Source: Humulus lupulus
Taxonomy: Eukaryota; Streptophyta; Magnoliopsida; Rosales; Cannabaceae
Length of the DNA: 64,000 nucleotides
Direction of reading: 5' to 3'
Assembly: GCF_963169125.1 (NCBI RefSeq)
Contig: NC_084798.1
Location: 98,597,970-98,661,969, forward strand
Part shown: positions 1 through 10,867 of the stretch, in pieces
How the letters are laid out: each line of letters begins with the position of its first letter
Numbering within the stretch: the stretch's first letter is position 1
Position numbers and translations under genes: made by a program
Notes under the pieces: model-generated
What the model was told of the DNA's origin: nothing
Seen by the model: the letters and a program-made list of their open reading frames with translations, nothing else
Databases searched by the model: none

Positions 1-109
1 TCGTTACAACCTTCAAGAGCAAACCCTGTGGGAAAATCTCAAGAAGGGAAAAACGTGCCTATGAGAAAATACAAGCTTGGTTACAACTAAATAAACATCG
101 TTCCATAAT

Positions 110-396
110 TTATTGATAATATGGTTGTAGATGTTCAACGTTCCAAGCTTGTGGGACCGATTCTCCATTTATTCGAGCTAGTTTATAGACTCCGGGTCCA
201 ATGATGGATTAAATTTGGTAAGGTCCTTCCCAATTAGGCCCGAGCACACCTATTGATGTATCTCATATGGCCAAAAATACTCTTCTGAGCACCAAGTCTC
301 CCAATCGAAGGCTTCTGTCTTGAACCCTCTTGTTAAAGTATCTTGTGGCGCGTTGCTGATACACGACATTATTATGCTGAGCTTGGTCTCGCTTTT
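110..396 (-). pseudogene. T1 integrase C-terminal end of pol
   Basis: On the minus strand this reads from QRATRYFNKRVQ through LGDLVLRR and LGPNWEGPYQI to WNVEHLQPYYQ, closing with TAA at 112-110. It is the C-terminal tail of a Tat-type gypsy integrase, which binds DNA non-specifically. In-frame stops occur after LRRVFLAI and after GPYQI. It continues the reading that breaks at 5156, so it was cut off by insertion S1. Positions 1-109 are the element's 3' untranslated stretch; I see nothing else in them. Confidence 0.8.
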
Positions 397-1343
397 TGTA
401 ATGTCCCAAAATTCCTAATAAGGCTTAGGGCCTTGATTAAGGTGCCGGGAGGGCATAATTTGAATTGTATGTGAATTGGATGAGTTACATTATTATATGG
501 CTGATATTGCATGTTTAAGGGTATTAAATATGCTTATAGGTCTGTTTCTGTTAGAAAGGGCATTTTCATAATTTTAACCCATTGTGGGCATATCTGTAAT
601 TATATGTGTTATATGTTGGAGCCCATATGGTTATGTGGGTATATTTGGGATAGTCGACATGAGTCGGTCCTTTTGAGCAAGATAGCAGTTTAGACACAAC
701 GGGGACTTATACCCGGCTCGGGGTGAGCCAAAGGGTATTTTGGTAATTATGTGAGTTATCGGGACTCACTAGAGTATGAGTCGTATTTTGGGGAAAATAG
801 TGGTATTTGATATTTAGCGGAATTAATTGGTAGTTATAAGTGTAATGTGAGATGGGAGGGTAAAATGACCTTTTTGCCCTTAGTGGGCTTTGAGAGGGAA
901 GTATTGCCTTAGGGGCATTTTGGTCTTTTACACCATTAGATTCACATAACCTAGCTGAGTTGATAAACTCAGAAGCAGATATCTTTCTTTCTCCCTCTCT
1001 CATTTACTCTCTCTAGTCCTTACACTCTGAAGAGAATTTTAGAAATTCTTGATCCTAAAGCTTGGAAGCAAGCTTGCTAAGGATTTGAAGTGGCTCTAGG
1101 CAGAGTTTGGAAGCTTGAGAGCTTAGTAATCAACTAGGAAAACATTTTTAGCTGAGGTAATTCCATGTCTTTGAGTTTTAGTTTTAGTTTTTGAAGTTAT
1201 ATTGGATTTTGAGTTTTGATGGAGTCTTGGATTGAGTTTAACGTGGGTTATTATTTTTCTAAGTTTCTGGGACCATTTCCATGGGAAAAACTAGTTAAAA
1301 TCGTGTTTGGGATGATTTTGGATTGGTTTGTGATCTCTAAAAT

Positions 1344-3655
1344 TGTAACGCCCTGGATAACCAAGACCACTACACTGTGTATTTATAAATGTGTGAGACT
1401 TGCTAATCAAGTCGTTTAATCAAAACGTGTCATTAGCTAAAGTGTTCTAGGGCTAAAAGACATTTTGGCCTCAAAAGATACATTTTATAAGTTATAAACA
1501 GTTTACAGAAGTGATCCCCAAAGCTCAACAATGTTTAAAAGTTGGTTTACAAAATTCAACAGTTAAGAGTAAACATTAGCCATACTAAGGCAAAATACAA
1601 GGTTCTGGTCCTCTCGTCCCTATAATCTCCTCAACCGTGGCGGTTGAGCGGCCTGACATGTACATTTACCCTGCAGAGCTCTCCAATCAAGGTTGATCGA
1701 TCTTGCCCTTTCCTTTACCTGCACCACGCAGCACCCGTGAGCCAAGGCCCAGCAAGAAAACAACATACACAGCATAAACAATATTATCAAACAGATATTC
1801 CAATAAGCATGTTCATATATTCAATCCACAACATATAATCACACTTCAAGGTACAAGTAACCTCATCTATACTCAGATTATTCAACAATCTCATTAATCA
1901 CATACATAGCCAAATATAATAATCAATTAACACAAATACTACGGTCGACACCTTAGGTCGCACCCTCTGTTTAACCCACTGACTCCGGCCCGCTTAAACC
2001 GAGCTCAGTGCATAATAAGCTGTCCTCGGATACCAGTGTCTGAGCCGTGCCAATTGCACAAGTTAACCGTGGCACGCTTAGGCCGTTGGTTTATAGTTTA
2101 CATGGCATAATAACATTCTTTCAATCATATATATCAGGGAGCCCTTAGTCCCGTTCAAATATTCAATCAGGTGTAGTTTTCTTACCTTTAGCTTCTAGAT
2201 GAATTAGCTACGGGCGATTACTCCTTGAGCGCGATCCGATCCCCGAGCCCTAGCTTAGCACCTAGTCAAAAACATGATGAAAGGTACCATTAACAATCTT
2301 AAATGAGTTTCCAAACCAAGTTCTAGTCCCCGGAACATTGAACTTCACCAAATATGGTAAAAGATTCAATCCCGAGCACCCTAGGTTAAATTCCCAAGCC
2401 TATAATCTCAAAATCCCTTAAGCGCCCCGGCATAGGCCACCCATGCCGCGGAATGGCCCCCAAATAGAACCATCTAAGGCACAAAAACAGGTAAGGGCCA
2501 CGGCATTGCTTGGACCTTGCCGCGGCCCGCCCTCCTTCCTCAGCATGCAACAGCCTCGAAGGGCCTCGGCTCACCAAGAACCATGCCGCGGCCCGACCCT
2601 TCGAACCCAGAAAAATCCACCATTTTCAATCTCTAAACCTCACCTTAAGCCATCCCAAGGCCCCCAACTCAAAACCAATTAATAACAACATCATTAGAAT
2701 GATTTAAATAACACAATCCAACCAAAAATCCAGCCTAACACTCACCAAAATCCCAATTCCAATTTATGAGATTTCAAACCCACAAAACTCAAAACCAGCC
2801 ATGAAAACTCTCAAATTCAACAATCAAACTTTAAATTAAACCTTACCTCAGCTGTAGAATCGTTTCTCCAAGGATCCCCTAGCCTGTCTTCAGAGTTTTA
2901 AGCCTCAACTCCACCTTGAATGTCCAAACCACAACTATTAAAAACTCAGCCATTTTTCCTTAAATTTCTAACCTCAGAAACGAAAATTAATGCTTACCTT
3001 GGCTCTAATTCAACCCTTGATTAGTTCCATGAGCTAATCCTCTGGTTGAGCCCTTCAATTTCCCTAAAGTTTCAGTCAATTTTCCCCTTGAACATTAGGG
3101 TTTTGCCTTTGCTAAGAGAGAGAAGAGAGAGAAGGAGAGAAAGGTCGGTTTAAACTTGTGTTTACTATTTTCTAACATATTCCTTAAGTCTATCCTTCAG
3201 TTATCAGACTAATCCCAAAGCTCGGGATACCAGAAACATCCCCGAGGGCAAAACGGTAAAATCCCCCAATAATCTCGTCTAGACATCCTAACCTCAAATA
3301 TATCTCCAATTATTTATTTTTATCACCCGATAGCCTAAATCACTACCCGATACCTAAAATACTCCTTGACTTGTCCAAAGTCAATTATAATGCCCCGTTG
3401 TGACTTTTCCCGCTATCTAGCCCTAGGATCGCCTCGAGTCACCGGCTGCAGAATTATCCACATAATAATGTGGTTCTCGCATATATCTCATACATATATA
3501 TCACATCTTCATATAATATCATCAATTATCATAAGCACACTATTAATCATATATTTACGCATTTAAATCAATATCATTCATTCTAATCCCAATTATGCCC
3601 TCCCGACACACTAATCAAGGCCCTTAAGCCTTATTAGAAAATTTGGGTCGTTACA
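1344..3655 (-). repeat. S2: Tekay-like solo LTR nested inside S1, opposite strand
   Basis: It begins TGTAACGCCC and ends GGTCGTTACA on the plus strand, with AAAAT at both 1339-1343 and 3656-3660. Its reverse complement shares the LTR start, the GGCTCACGGGTGCT block and the tail of the other Tekay-like LTRs here. Length is 2312 bp with no internal domain, so it is a solo LTR. A (GA)-rich simple stretch lies at 3113-3145. It is younger than S1, which it splits. Confidence 0.9.
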
Positions 3656-4247
3656 AAAATCCCTGGAAATTCGAGTTCGCAGAGTCGCACTGCGACCCTT
3701 ATGAACTCAGAGGACAAGGAGGTGCCTCGAACTGCCTTGGCATCGCAGCGCTAGGTAGATTGTGTCACGGTGCGTGTCCAGTGAGTTTGGGCTCGGGGCT
3801 CTCTGACTTGTCAGCGCTGCGATCCTTAGTGGGGGGCGCCACGAATCTAATTGGGGAAAATTTTGAAATTTGGTTCTTGGGTTATGGGAACCCAAACCTA
3901 AGGGCTCGGGAATGGTTATACTACCCGGGTTAGTAGAATTTAGGGTCCCGAAGGCTAGGACTCAGTTTGGAAGCCTTTATTAGTTCATTTCTTGATAGTT
4001 ATTATTTGTTATGGTTGTGACTAGGGTGAATTTTTAGGCTCGGGAGGAAAGGACGGTACTCGGGGTTGTCATATGCTGTTCACTCAGGACCTGAGGTAAG
4101 AAAACTAGACCTGGACCGTGGCTAGGGCTTGATGCCGGCTATCGAACCTTGTTGTATTCATGCTTAGAAAAATTGTCTAACATGTTGATTTTGTTGTGCA
4201 TACCTGTGTTAAATGATGACTGTTCATTTATTATACCTAATGAAAAA

Positions 4248-4527
4248 GCTCGGCTTATAAGCCGAGGGTGGCACTAGCATGCTGAACGCAAGCCGAACTA
4301 GCAAGGCCAACAAAGAAGCTAGGCTTTTAAGTCGAGGACTGTAATAGAATGTTGAACGCAGGACGAACTAGTAGTGCCAATAGAGAAGCTCGACTTATAA
4401 GTCGAGGATGACAATAGCGTGTTGAACGCAGGCCGAATTGGTAGAGCCAACAAAGAAGCCCGACTTATAAGTCAAGGACGAAAATAGTGTGTTGAATGCA
4501 AGCCGAACTGGCTGGGCCAACCTAGAA
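4248..4527 (+). repeat. Four 70-bp tandem units, each led by a TTATAA palindrome
   Basis: Units start at 4248, 4318, 4388 and 4458, an exact 70-bp step. Each begins with a hairpin-forming sequence: CTCGGCTTATAAGCCGAG at 4249-4266 is a perfect 18-bp palindrome, and CTCGACTTATAAGTCGAG recurs in the third unit. The rest of each unit is a diverged GTTGAACGCAGGCCGAACT-like segment. The second and fourth palindromes carry one or two mismatches. It sits inside S1. Confidence 0.95.
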
Positions 4528-5155
4528 GCATGATATACACTTGCATGACTCTGTAGTCGCTCAGTACATGGAGCGTGGTCCATGCTTGACCAACTTCATA
4601 GTCATTTCCATGGGAAAATGGTGCGATGGGTATCTGTATGGATCAATGGCAGCTTCGATGGACTGAATGCATGCCTGAGTATTAATTATAATTCCTAAGC
4701 ATGCTATTTATGATCAGTAATATGTTGAATAGCTGTTTATGAATCTGTTTATGTTTTCTTGCTGAGCCTTGGCTCACGGGTGCTAGTGGTGTAGGTAAAG
4801 GCAAGGAAAAGCTGGACCAGCCATGAGTTGGAGGGCTTCAAGGGTGGAGTGTACATATGCGGCTTGCTCAACCGCCACAGTCGGGATTACTTGCTGGAAC
4901 TAGGGTTGAACTGATTTTGTCGCCTAGGCCAACCTTTTGTGTCTACGTTGTTTATGTATCAGTTTATAAACTATTTGGGATCCCATGTTCAAAGTAAACC
5001 TTTTTAATGATTATTATTTGATAGAAATTTTTAATACCTAAACCTTGGGTTAATTTTAATTACACGGTTTCAGTCCAAATGATTCATTTAGCAAGTTAAG
5101 CACTATTTAAAATACACAGTGTAATGGTCCTGGAATAGTAGGGCGTTACACTTTT

Positions 5156-6130
5156 CCTCTATAAGATCTAACGATTCTTCGAGTTGGGCTTGGTTTAAGT
5201 CTAGTGTGTATGCCTCACGTCTTAGTGTTGGAACCTCGATCTCGAATGGGAACATGGCCTCGCAGTCGTAAGCTAACGAGAAGGGTGTATGTCCAGTTGA
5301 AGTTCTAGCTGTTGTTCGATAAGCCCATAAAACTTGTGGTAATTCTTATGGCCATCTTCCCTTTGCCTCATTGAGTCATTTGTTTATCAAACTCTTTAGG
5401 GTCTTGTTTATAACTTCGACTTGACCATGTGCCTGTGGATGAGCTACTAAGGAGAATCTTTTTATTATCCCTTTCCTTTCACAAAACTGAGTGAAAAGTT
5501 CATTGTCAAATTGGGTCTCGTTATCTGAAACTATCTTCCTTGGTACCCCTTATCGACATATTATGTTTCTTACCATGAAAAAAATTACTTTTTTCAAAGT
5601 GATAGTGGTTAGAGGTCCGGCCTCAGTCCATTTGGTGAAATAGTCCACCACAATTGCGTACTTAACTCCACCTTTTCCCATTGGTAATGATCCTATGAGG
5701 TCTATCCCCCATACTGCGAATGGCCATGGGGACCTCATCATGTTGAGCTCGGTTGGTGGAGTTCGTGGTATCGACGTGAACCGTTGACACTTGTCGCAAC
5801 GTATTACATACTTGAACGGGCCCGCCATTAGTGTAGGCAAAAAATACCCTTGCCATATTACTTTTTTAGAGAGGCTATGCCCCTTAGTGTGATCCCCGCA
5901 GAACCCTTCGTGAATTTCTTCAAGGATTATTTTTTCTTTAGGTAGAGTTACACATTGCAATAAAGGCATGGAATATCCCATTCGATACAACTTTCCTTCC
6001 AAGATAATATATCATGGTATTCGATACGTCAGATTTCGAGCTTTATTCCGATCATCTGGGAGATTTCCAATTTGGAGATAGTCGATTATAAGTGTCATCC
6101 ATGTTGGTTATGCGTCAATCATGTCAACCT
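5156..6130 (-). pseudogene. T1 integrase (zinc-binding and catalytic parts)
   Basis: Minus-strand reading from 6002 gives the HHCC zinc-binding region (HEGFCGDHTKGH ... CDKCQRF). The catalytic core follows: first Asp in WGIDLIGSLP, second Asp in VSDNETQFDN, and Glu in AHGQVEVINK. The three acidic residues of the DDE site are therefore still readable, though a stop near 5548 interrupts the core. Downstream LWAYRTTARTSTGHTPFSLAYD is the usual end of the core region. The frame breaks at 5156, where S1 is inserted. This enzyme would join element DNA to the host chromosome. Confidence 0.85.
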
Positions 6131-6857
6131 CGTTGGCTTCTAGCTCGGTGATACTTGGTTGTGGTGAAAGCTCTATTGGGACCACATTGAGTGTGTCACC
6201 CTCCCTGGTTGTTGCAAGTTGGGCCAAGGCATCTGCATTTGATTTCTATTCTCTTGGGACTTGTTCGATTGTATAAAAATCGAACTGGTCAAATGTTGTT
6301 TTTACCTTCTCTCAGAATGCCACCATTTTTGTTTCTCGAGCTTGGTACTCTTCTAGAACTTGGTTTACCACAAGTTTTGAATCACTAAAACAATGTATCA
6401 CTTTAGCTTTAACTCGGTAGCCACCTGGAGTCCAGCTAGTAGTGCTTTATATTCAACCTCTTTATTGGATGCATCAAATCCAAATCTCAACGATGAATGA
6501 AATCTATCTCCCAGTGGGGTGATGAGCATAATACATGCTCCTGATCCATTCTCATTAGAGGATCCATCGACACAAAGTCTCCACAGCTCTTGAGCTGGGG
6601 TTATGACTTCTTCGTTGGATATTCTCGAGCACTCTACTACGAAATTGGCTAGCACCTGTCCTTTTATAGTTGTCCCCAGATGGTATGTAATTTTGAATTG
6701 CCCGAGCTCGACTGCCCACTTCAATAGTCGACCATATGCCTAGGGTTTTGACAGTATTTTCCTCAATAGCTAATTAGTCAGCATTTGTATTGGGTGCACC
6801 TGGAAGTAAGGTCGCAATTTTTGATACGAGCGCAATTTTTGAGACGAGTGCACTAGG
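6131..6857 (-). pseudogene. T1 RNase H and connection to integrase
   Basis: The clear part, 6724-6398, reads MKWAVELGQFKITYH ... LWRLCVDGSSNENGSG ... NKEVEYKALLAGL. This matches the plant gypsy RNase H, which degrades RNA in the RNA-DNA hybrid: Asp in VDGSS, Glu in EYKALL. Downstream NADALAQLA marks the end of the domain. Upstream, on the S3 side, LRPYFQVHPI is visible with a short duplicated stretch (AATTTTTGAxACGAG, 6818-6850). Several stops are present. Confidence 0.8.
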
Positions 6858-8784
6858 TGCCCTAAAAGCATGTAAGGCATATTATTGATTTAACTAAAAT
6901 AACAATTTTATTATATTTGAATGTTATAATTATTTTTTGAATTAATATTATAATAATATCAAGAAAATTCCTTATTCATTCATGAGAATATTATCTTGTA
7001 TTAGTACGAGAGAATTAAGATCATATATAATGAATAAAATAGGCAGTAGCATATTAAAGTAAAGAATATTTAATGAATGGTTACTAGTACGGTTTACTAA
7101 GCATACATGATGCAAGTGATCCAGATTCAGATTACTGATGTGGATAGAAATCTTAGTAAATGTGTTGTATATAATAGAGATTATATATGACATGATCGAT
7201 GATAATTAATTATCTTTATAAATTTACCGTTTGAGATAAATATTTAATTCTTATCATAATAGATGATCTTGGTAGATTAGTCTAAATCCTGAGTATTTAT
7301 GAACTCACGTTTCTGTTTATTGTATCTTTTGATTTACTCGTTAAGATTTCTTAGTAAAATGAGGCTAATTACGTTTGTTTTTTAGATTCAATGTCATGAA
7401 TGGCTGGGAACATGATTTACAATAATGGAATCCGTAATTTCCTAACAGATCGAATATTGGTTCCCTTAAGGGTTAATTCTGGAATTGAATAGTTATTGAG
7501 CTCAAATCTACAATATGATTATAGATTAATTTTTCGCTTGTTAATAAATTGTACTTAAGGAACAAGAGGTAATTAGAAGGGTAAAATGGTAATCTTGACC
7601 ATCTCTAATTAACGAACCAATAAATGGAGGACATAACTACATTTATTGATTATATCAATGGACTACAAGAGAAAACTCTGTAAATATAATTTTGTAGAAA
7701 CTTAGAGTGCAATTCCATGTTTATAATGGAGTAATCATGGAATTAATAAATAAGAGTGTAACTAATAATTTGATTTATTGGAGCTTCGTATTATAGGTCC
7801 ATGGTCCCCAGATCACCTCTGTCCTACACTGTCAATGGTAAGGATATCAAAAGAAAGATTTGTCGAGAGGACTTAATTACAAAGGAATTAATTTTCCAAG
7901 GCAAGAAAATAATTGTGTGATGATTATAGGCAATTTAACTATATAATTTTTATTTTGAAAAACTATATGTTAAAATAAATATTAATAATGTTTGGATTAA
8001 TATAAAGAGAGATTAATAATTATCTTATTTATAATAAGATATTTATTTATTTAAAACTGATATTTTAAGAAAAAGTTAATTTTGAATTAACTGATATTTT
8101 TTTGGGATAAATATGTTGTCTTAAATATTAATTAAACAAACAAATGAGGAAATTAGAAAACACCCAAATGTGGCTCACACCACTCAATGTATTGTACAGT
8201 GAGTTGCGCTACACAGGGATATTTTCTATCCCTCGGATTTTGAATTTTAAATTTCAAATTTATTTATTTATTTAATTATTTTTTTTAAACATGACTAAAA
8301 TTAAATAAATAAATAGGTTATAACTAATCAGTTTTATTTTAAATAAAATAAAAATTAATTATCTTTATAAAACTGAAAGAGCGATACTTTCAGATATAGG
8401 ATTTTAAGCGATCAAAGTTGTTTGACTATCAAACTCTCTCTCAGAAAAAGAAAGCGATAGATTTTTCTAAACCTAAAAATCTACTCACAACATCCTCTCT
8501 CCTATCAAACCTCTCTAGATCTCATGTGTTGAGGACATCTAGAAAATTCTAAATCAACCTTTCGAATCCTACGTGCCCACACCCATCCTTGTGTGTTTGA
8601 GGATTGGTCTGGAAGATCAAGGTGTGAGATTGGTGGACTCTTGATAGGCTACAAGAGGTAATCTCTAATCTATTTGTGTTTGATTTAATATATCTATATA
8701 TGTACGATCCTGACTGGTATTAATATTTATTTTTAAAAAGATCTATTCCGCTGCGCATTCTGATTTTCATATTTAATACCAACA
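6858..8784 (+). repeat. S3: Ty1/copia solo LTR
   Basis: It starts TGCCCTAAAAGCA and ends TTTAATACCAACA, flanked by CTAGG at 6853-6857 and 8785-8789. T1 RT/RNase H coding resumes on both sides. The body (1927 bp, very AT-rich) resembles the copia LTR at 51774-54023 in order and motifs: a TTATAGGTCCAT segment, an AATACACC/GTGCCC segment, and CAAGAGGTAAT near the end. The length fits long-LTR copia lineages such as Angela (family knowledge). No internal domain remains. Confidence 0.88.
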
Positions 8785-8789
8785 CTAGG

Positions 8790-9931
8790 CATAACACAAG
8801 CTTCTCCATAAGGGGGTACTGAGACTCAACTCCCAAGAGTCATTTAATGATATAGTAAACCGACCTTTGTACCTTTTTGTCCTCTTGAACTAGCGTCGCA
8901 CTGATGGCATGCTCGGTTGTAGCAAGGTGCTTTTTTAAAGTCTGAAAGGCTAGCTCACACTCCTTCGTCCACTCAAATTTCTTGCCCCCACTCAAACGGT
9001 TAAAAAAGGGTAAACACTTATCGATGGACTTTGAGATAAACCTCCTTAGAGAGGCCATTCGCCCAGTCAATCTATGAACATCTTTATGCTTTTGAGGTGT
9101 TGGCATTTCAATTAAAGCATTAATCTTGTCTGGATTTGCTTCAATGCCCCGAGCATTCACTATGAACCCTAAAATTTTTCCCAATGACACCCCGAAGAAG
9201 CATTTTTGTGGGTTAAGTTTCATGTTATACTTTCGAAGTATAGTCAAAAATTCAGCGAGGTCATCAACATGGTTATTAATGTGTTTTGATTTTACCAGCA
9301 TATAATCCACGTACACTTCCATGTTATTCCCAATTTTCTCAGCGAACATTTCGTTAACTAACATCTAATATGTAGCTCCCGCATTTTTGAGCCCAAATAA
9401 CATTACATTGTAGCAATAGAGCCCCTTATCCATCATAAAGCTCGTATGTTCCTGATTAGGAGCATGCATTGCTATATGGTTATATCCAGAGTAAGCATCC
9501 ATGAATGACATGTCGTTGTGTCCCGCGGTTGCATCTACAAGCTGGTCGATCTGAGGTAGTGGAAAACAATCTTTCAGGCATGCCTTATTTAGATCCGAAT
9601 AATTTATACATGTTTGCCATTTTCCATTCGGTTTAGGAACTAAGACTGGATTCACAATCCAATTGGGGTAGAAGGCGTCTCTTATAAAACATTTTTCTTT
9701 TAATCTATCGACCTCCTCCTTCAGGGCTTTTTTTCTCTCATCATCTAGGAGCCTTCTTTTCTGTTGTTTCGGGGGGAAGTTTTTGTCTATGTTTAATGCA
9801 TGGCTTATTATGTTGGGATCAAACCCGACCATATCCGAATGAGACCATGCAAAAATATCTTGATTCTCCCTCAGGAAGCATATTAATTGCAATTTTGTTT
9901 CCTTTGTGAGATTTTTCCATATCTTTACCAC
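8790..9931 (-). pseudogene. T1 reverse transcriptase
   Basis: From 9931 the reading runs FAWSHSDMVGF, NPVLVPKPNGKWQTCINYSDLN, FPLPQIDQLVD, FMDAYSGYNHIAM, YNVMLFGLKNAGATY. One in-frame TAG follows at 9367-9365, and the same frame continues to 8840 with VYVDYMLVKSK and LGFIVNARGIEANPDKI. This is a full RT palm with the first catalytic Asp (FMDAYSG) kept. The YVDD box has become YVDY, losing the second Asp of the pair, so it is inactive. Past 8840 the RNase H begins and is cut by S3. Confidence 0.9.
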
Positions 9932-10045
9932 TTTAGTGGCATCCTTGTTATCGAGCTGGATGTCTTCGAGCTCCTCTATTGGGCCGAGATCTGCTCGATC
10001 TTCCCCTACTCTAGGATCGATCTGATCTTCTACTTTGAATTTTTT
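9932..10045 (-). pseudogene. T1 protease-RT linker
   Basis: Minus-strand reading gives an acidic linker (DQIDPRVGEDRADLGPIEEL) between the protease and the RT. It is in the position and of the style usual for Tat-like elements. A stop separates it from the protease part. It has no catalytic role of its own. Confidence 0.6.
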
Positions 10046-10505
10046 TTATTCAATTTCCCTTATTATTACTAGTGTCTGGGCACTAGATTGACTTTTCCCC
10101 CTCATAGAAATACTATAGCATTCTCGGGCTGCTAACTGATCTCCCTTTAGTGTCCCATTTACGCTAGGTGTTGGAAATTTTAATGCTAAGTTCCTTACCG
10201 ATGTCGTTACCCCCAACCTAATCAAGGAAGGTCTTCCGATCAAGAAATTGTAGGCAGAGGGAGTGTCTACTATTATGAATTCGAGCATTCTTGTAAATGA
10301 GATTGGGTATCCTCCCAAGGTTACCATAATTTTGATTGCTCCTGTGTTGGCTAACCCTTCTCCCAAAAATCCGTAAAAGGTTGTCGCATAGGCCTTTAGG
10401 TCTCGTACTGAAAGGCCCATTTTTTATAATGTTGCTTTGTAAAGGATTCACCAAGCTCTTGTTATCAATCAGTACTCGATGGACTCTTTTATTAGCATGC
10501 TGCAC
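10046..10505 (-). pseudogene. T1 aspartic protease region
   Basis: Two overlapping minus-strand frames (10505-10218 and 10420-10046) together show the retropepsin-like region. RVHRVLIDNKSLVN holds the active-site Asp, followed after a frameshift by LKAYATTFYGFLGE, IIVDTPSAYNFLIGRPSL and LALKFPTP. The active-site triplet DNG reads DNK. It matches element F (28201-28587), whose triplet is intact, so the two belong to related families. In life it would cleave the gag-pol polyprotein. Confidence 0.8.
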
Positions 10506-10867
10506 GGTTATGACCGTTGGGTCATTGTGAGGAAATTGTTCATGTGAAGCATCTTCTTCTGTAAATGTTATAGGTTGGGATTCGACTGTCTGTTGTTTTG
10601 GAGCTCGATATTCCAGAACATGGGGAGATCCCTCATCAGTCTTCAGCTCCCGAACATATCTTTTATGGGCGTTTCTAGTCGTTCCACCAATGTGAGGTCC
10701 CCCCAGATATGGTTATCATGTCTTATCCATCTATTGGACATGGTCGATTATCTTCCCTTGCAGGGGGAGTCGCGGCTTGAGCTCACTGTGCCAGTTGGGC
10801 CGGGGCTACCCTCTGATTTCTCTGGGCTTGCCCTTGGTTGTTTCTATTTTGAACGTGTTGTCCAAGG

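Larger units (their letters stand above)
397..5150 (+). repeat. S1: Tekay-like solo LTR, interrupted by S2
   Basis: It starts TGTAATGTCCC and ends GGGCGTTACA. The direct repeat CTTTT flanks it at 392-396 and 5151-5155, and the T1 integrase reading frame resumes on either side. Without S2 and one S2 target duplication it is about 2.44 kb, close to the LTRs at 41864-44265 and 47151-49369. No internal region is present, so it is a solo LTR left by LTR-LTR recombination. It carries a four-unit palindromic array (4248-4527), and a conserved GGCTCACGGGTGCT block near 4770. The small ORFs inside it have no family resemblance. Confidence 0.9.

Noticed and set aside
3113..3145. GA-rich simple repeat as a promoter element
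   Set aside because: Such tracts are common in plant LTRs. With no TATA or transcript evidence it is noted only as a simple repeat.
3643..3933. 96-codon ORF crossing the S2/S1 border
   Set aside because: It spans the end of one solo LTR and the middle of another, so it cannot be an ancestral gene.
4248..4527. CRISPR-like regular repeats
   Set aside because: Units are contiguous 70-mers with diverged bodies inside a plant LTR. There are no unique spacers, and no cas genes.
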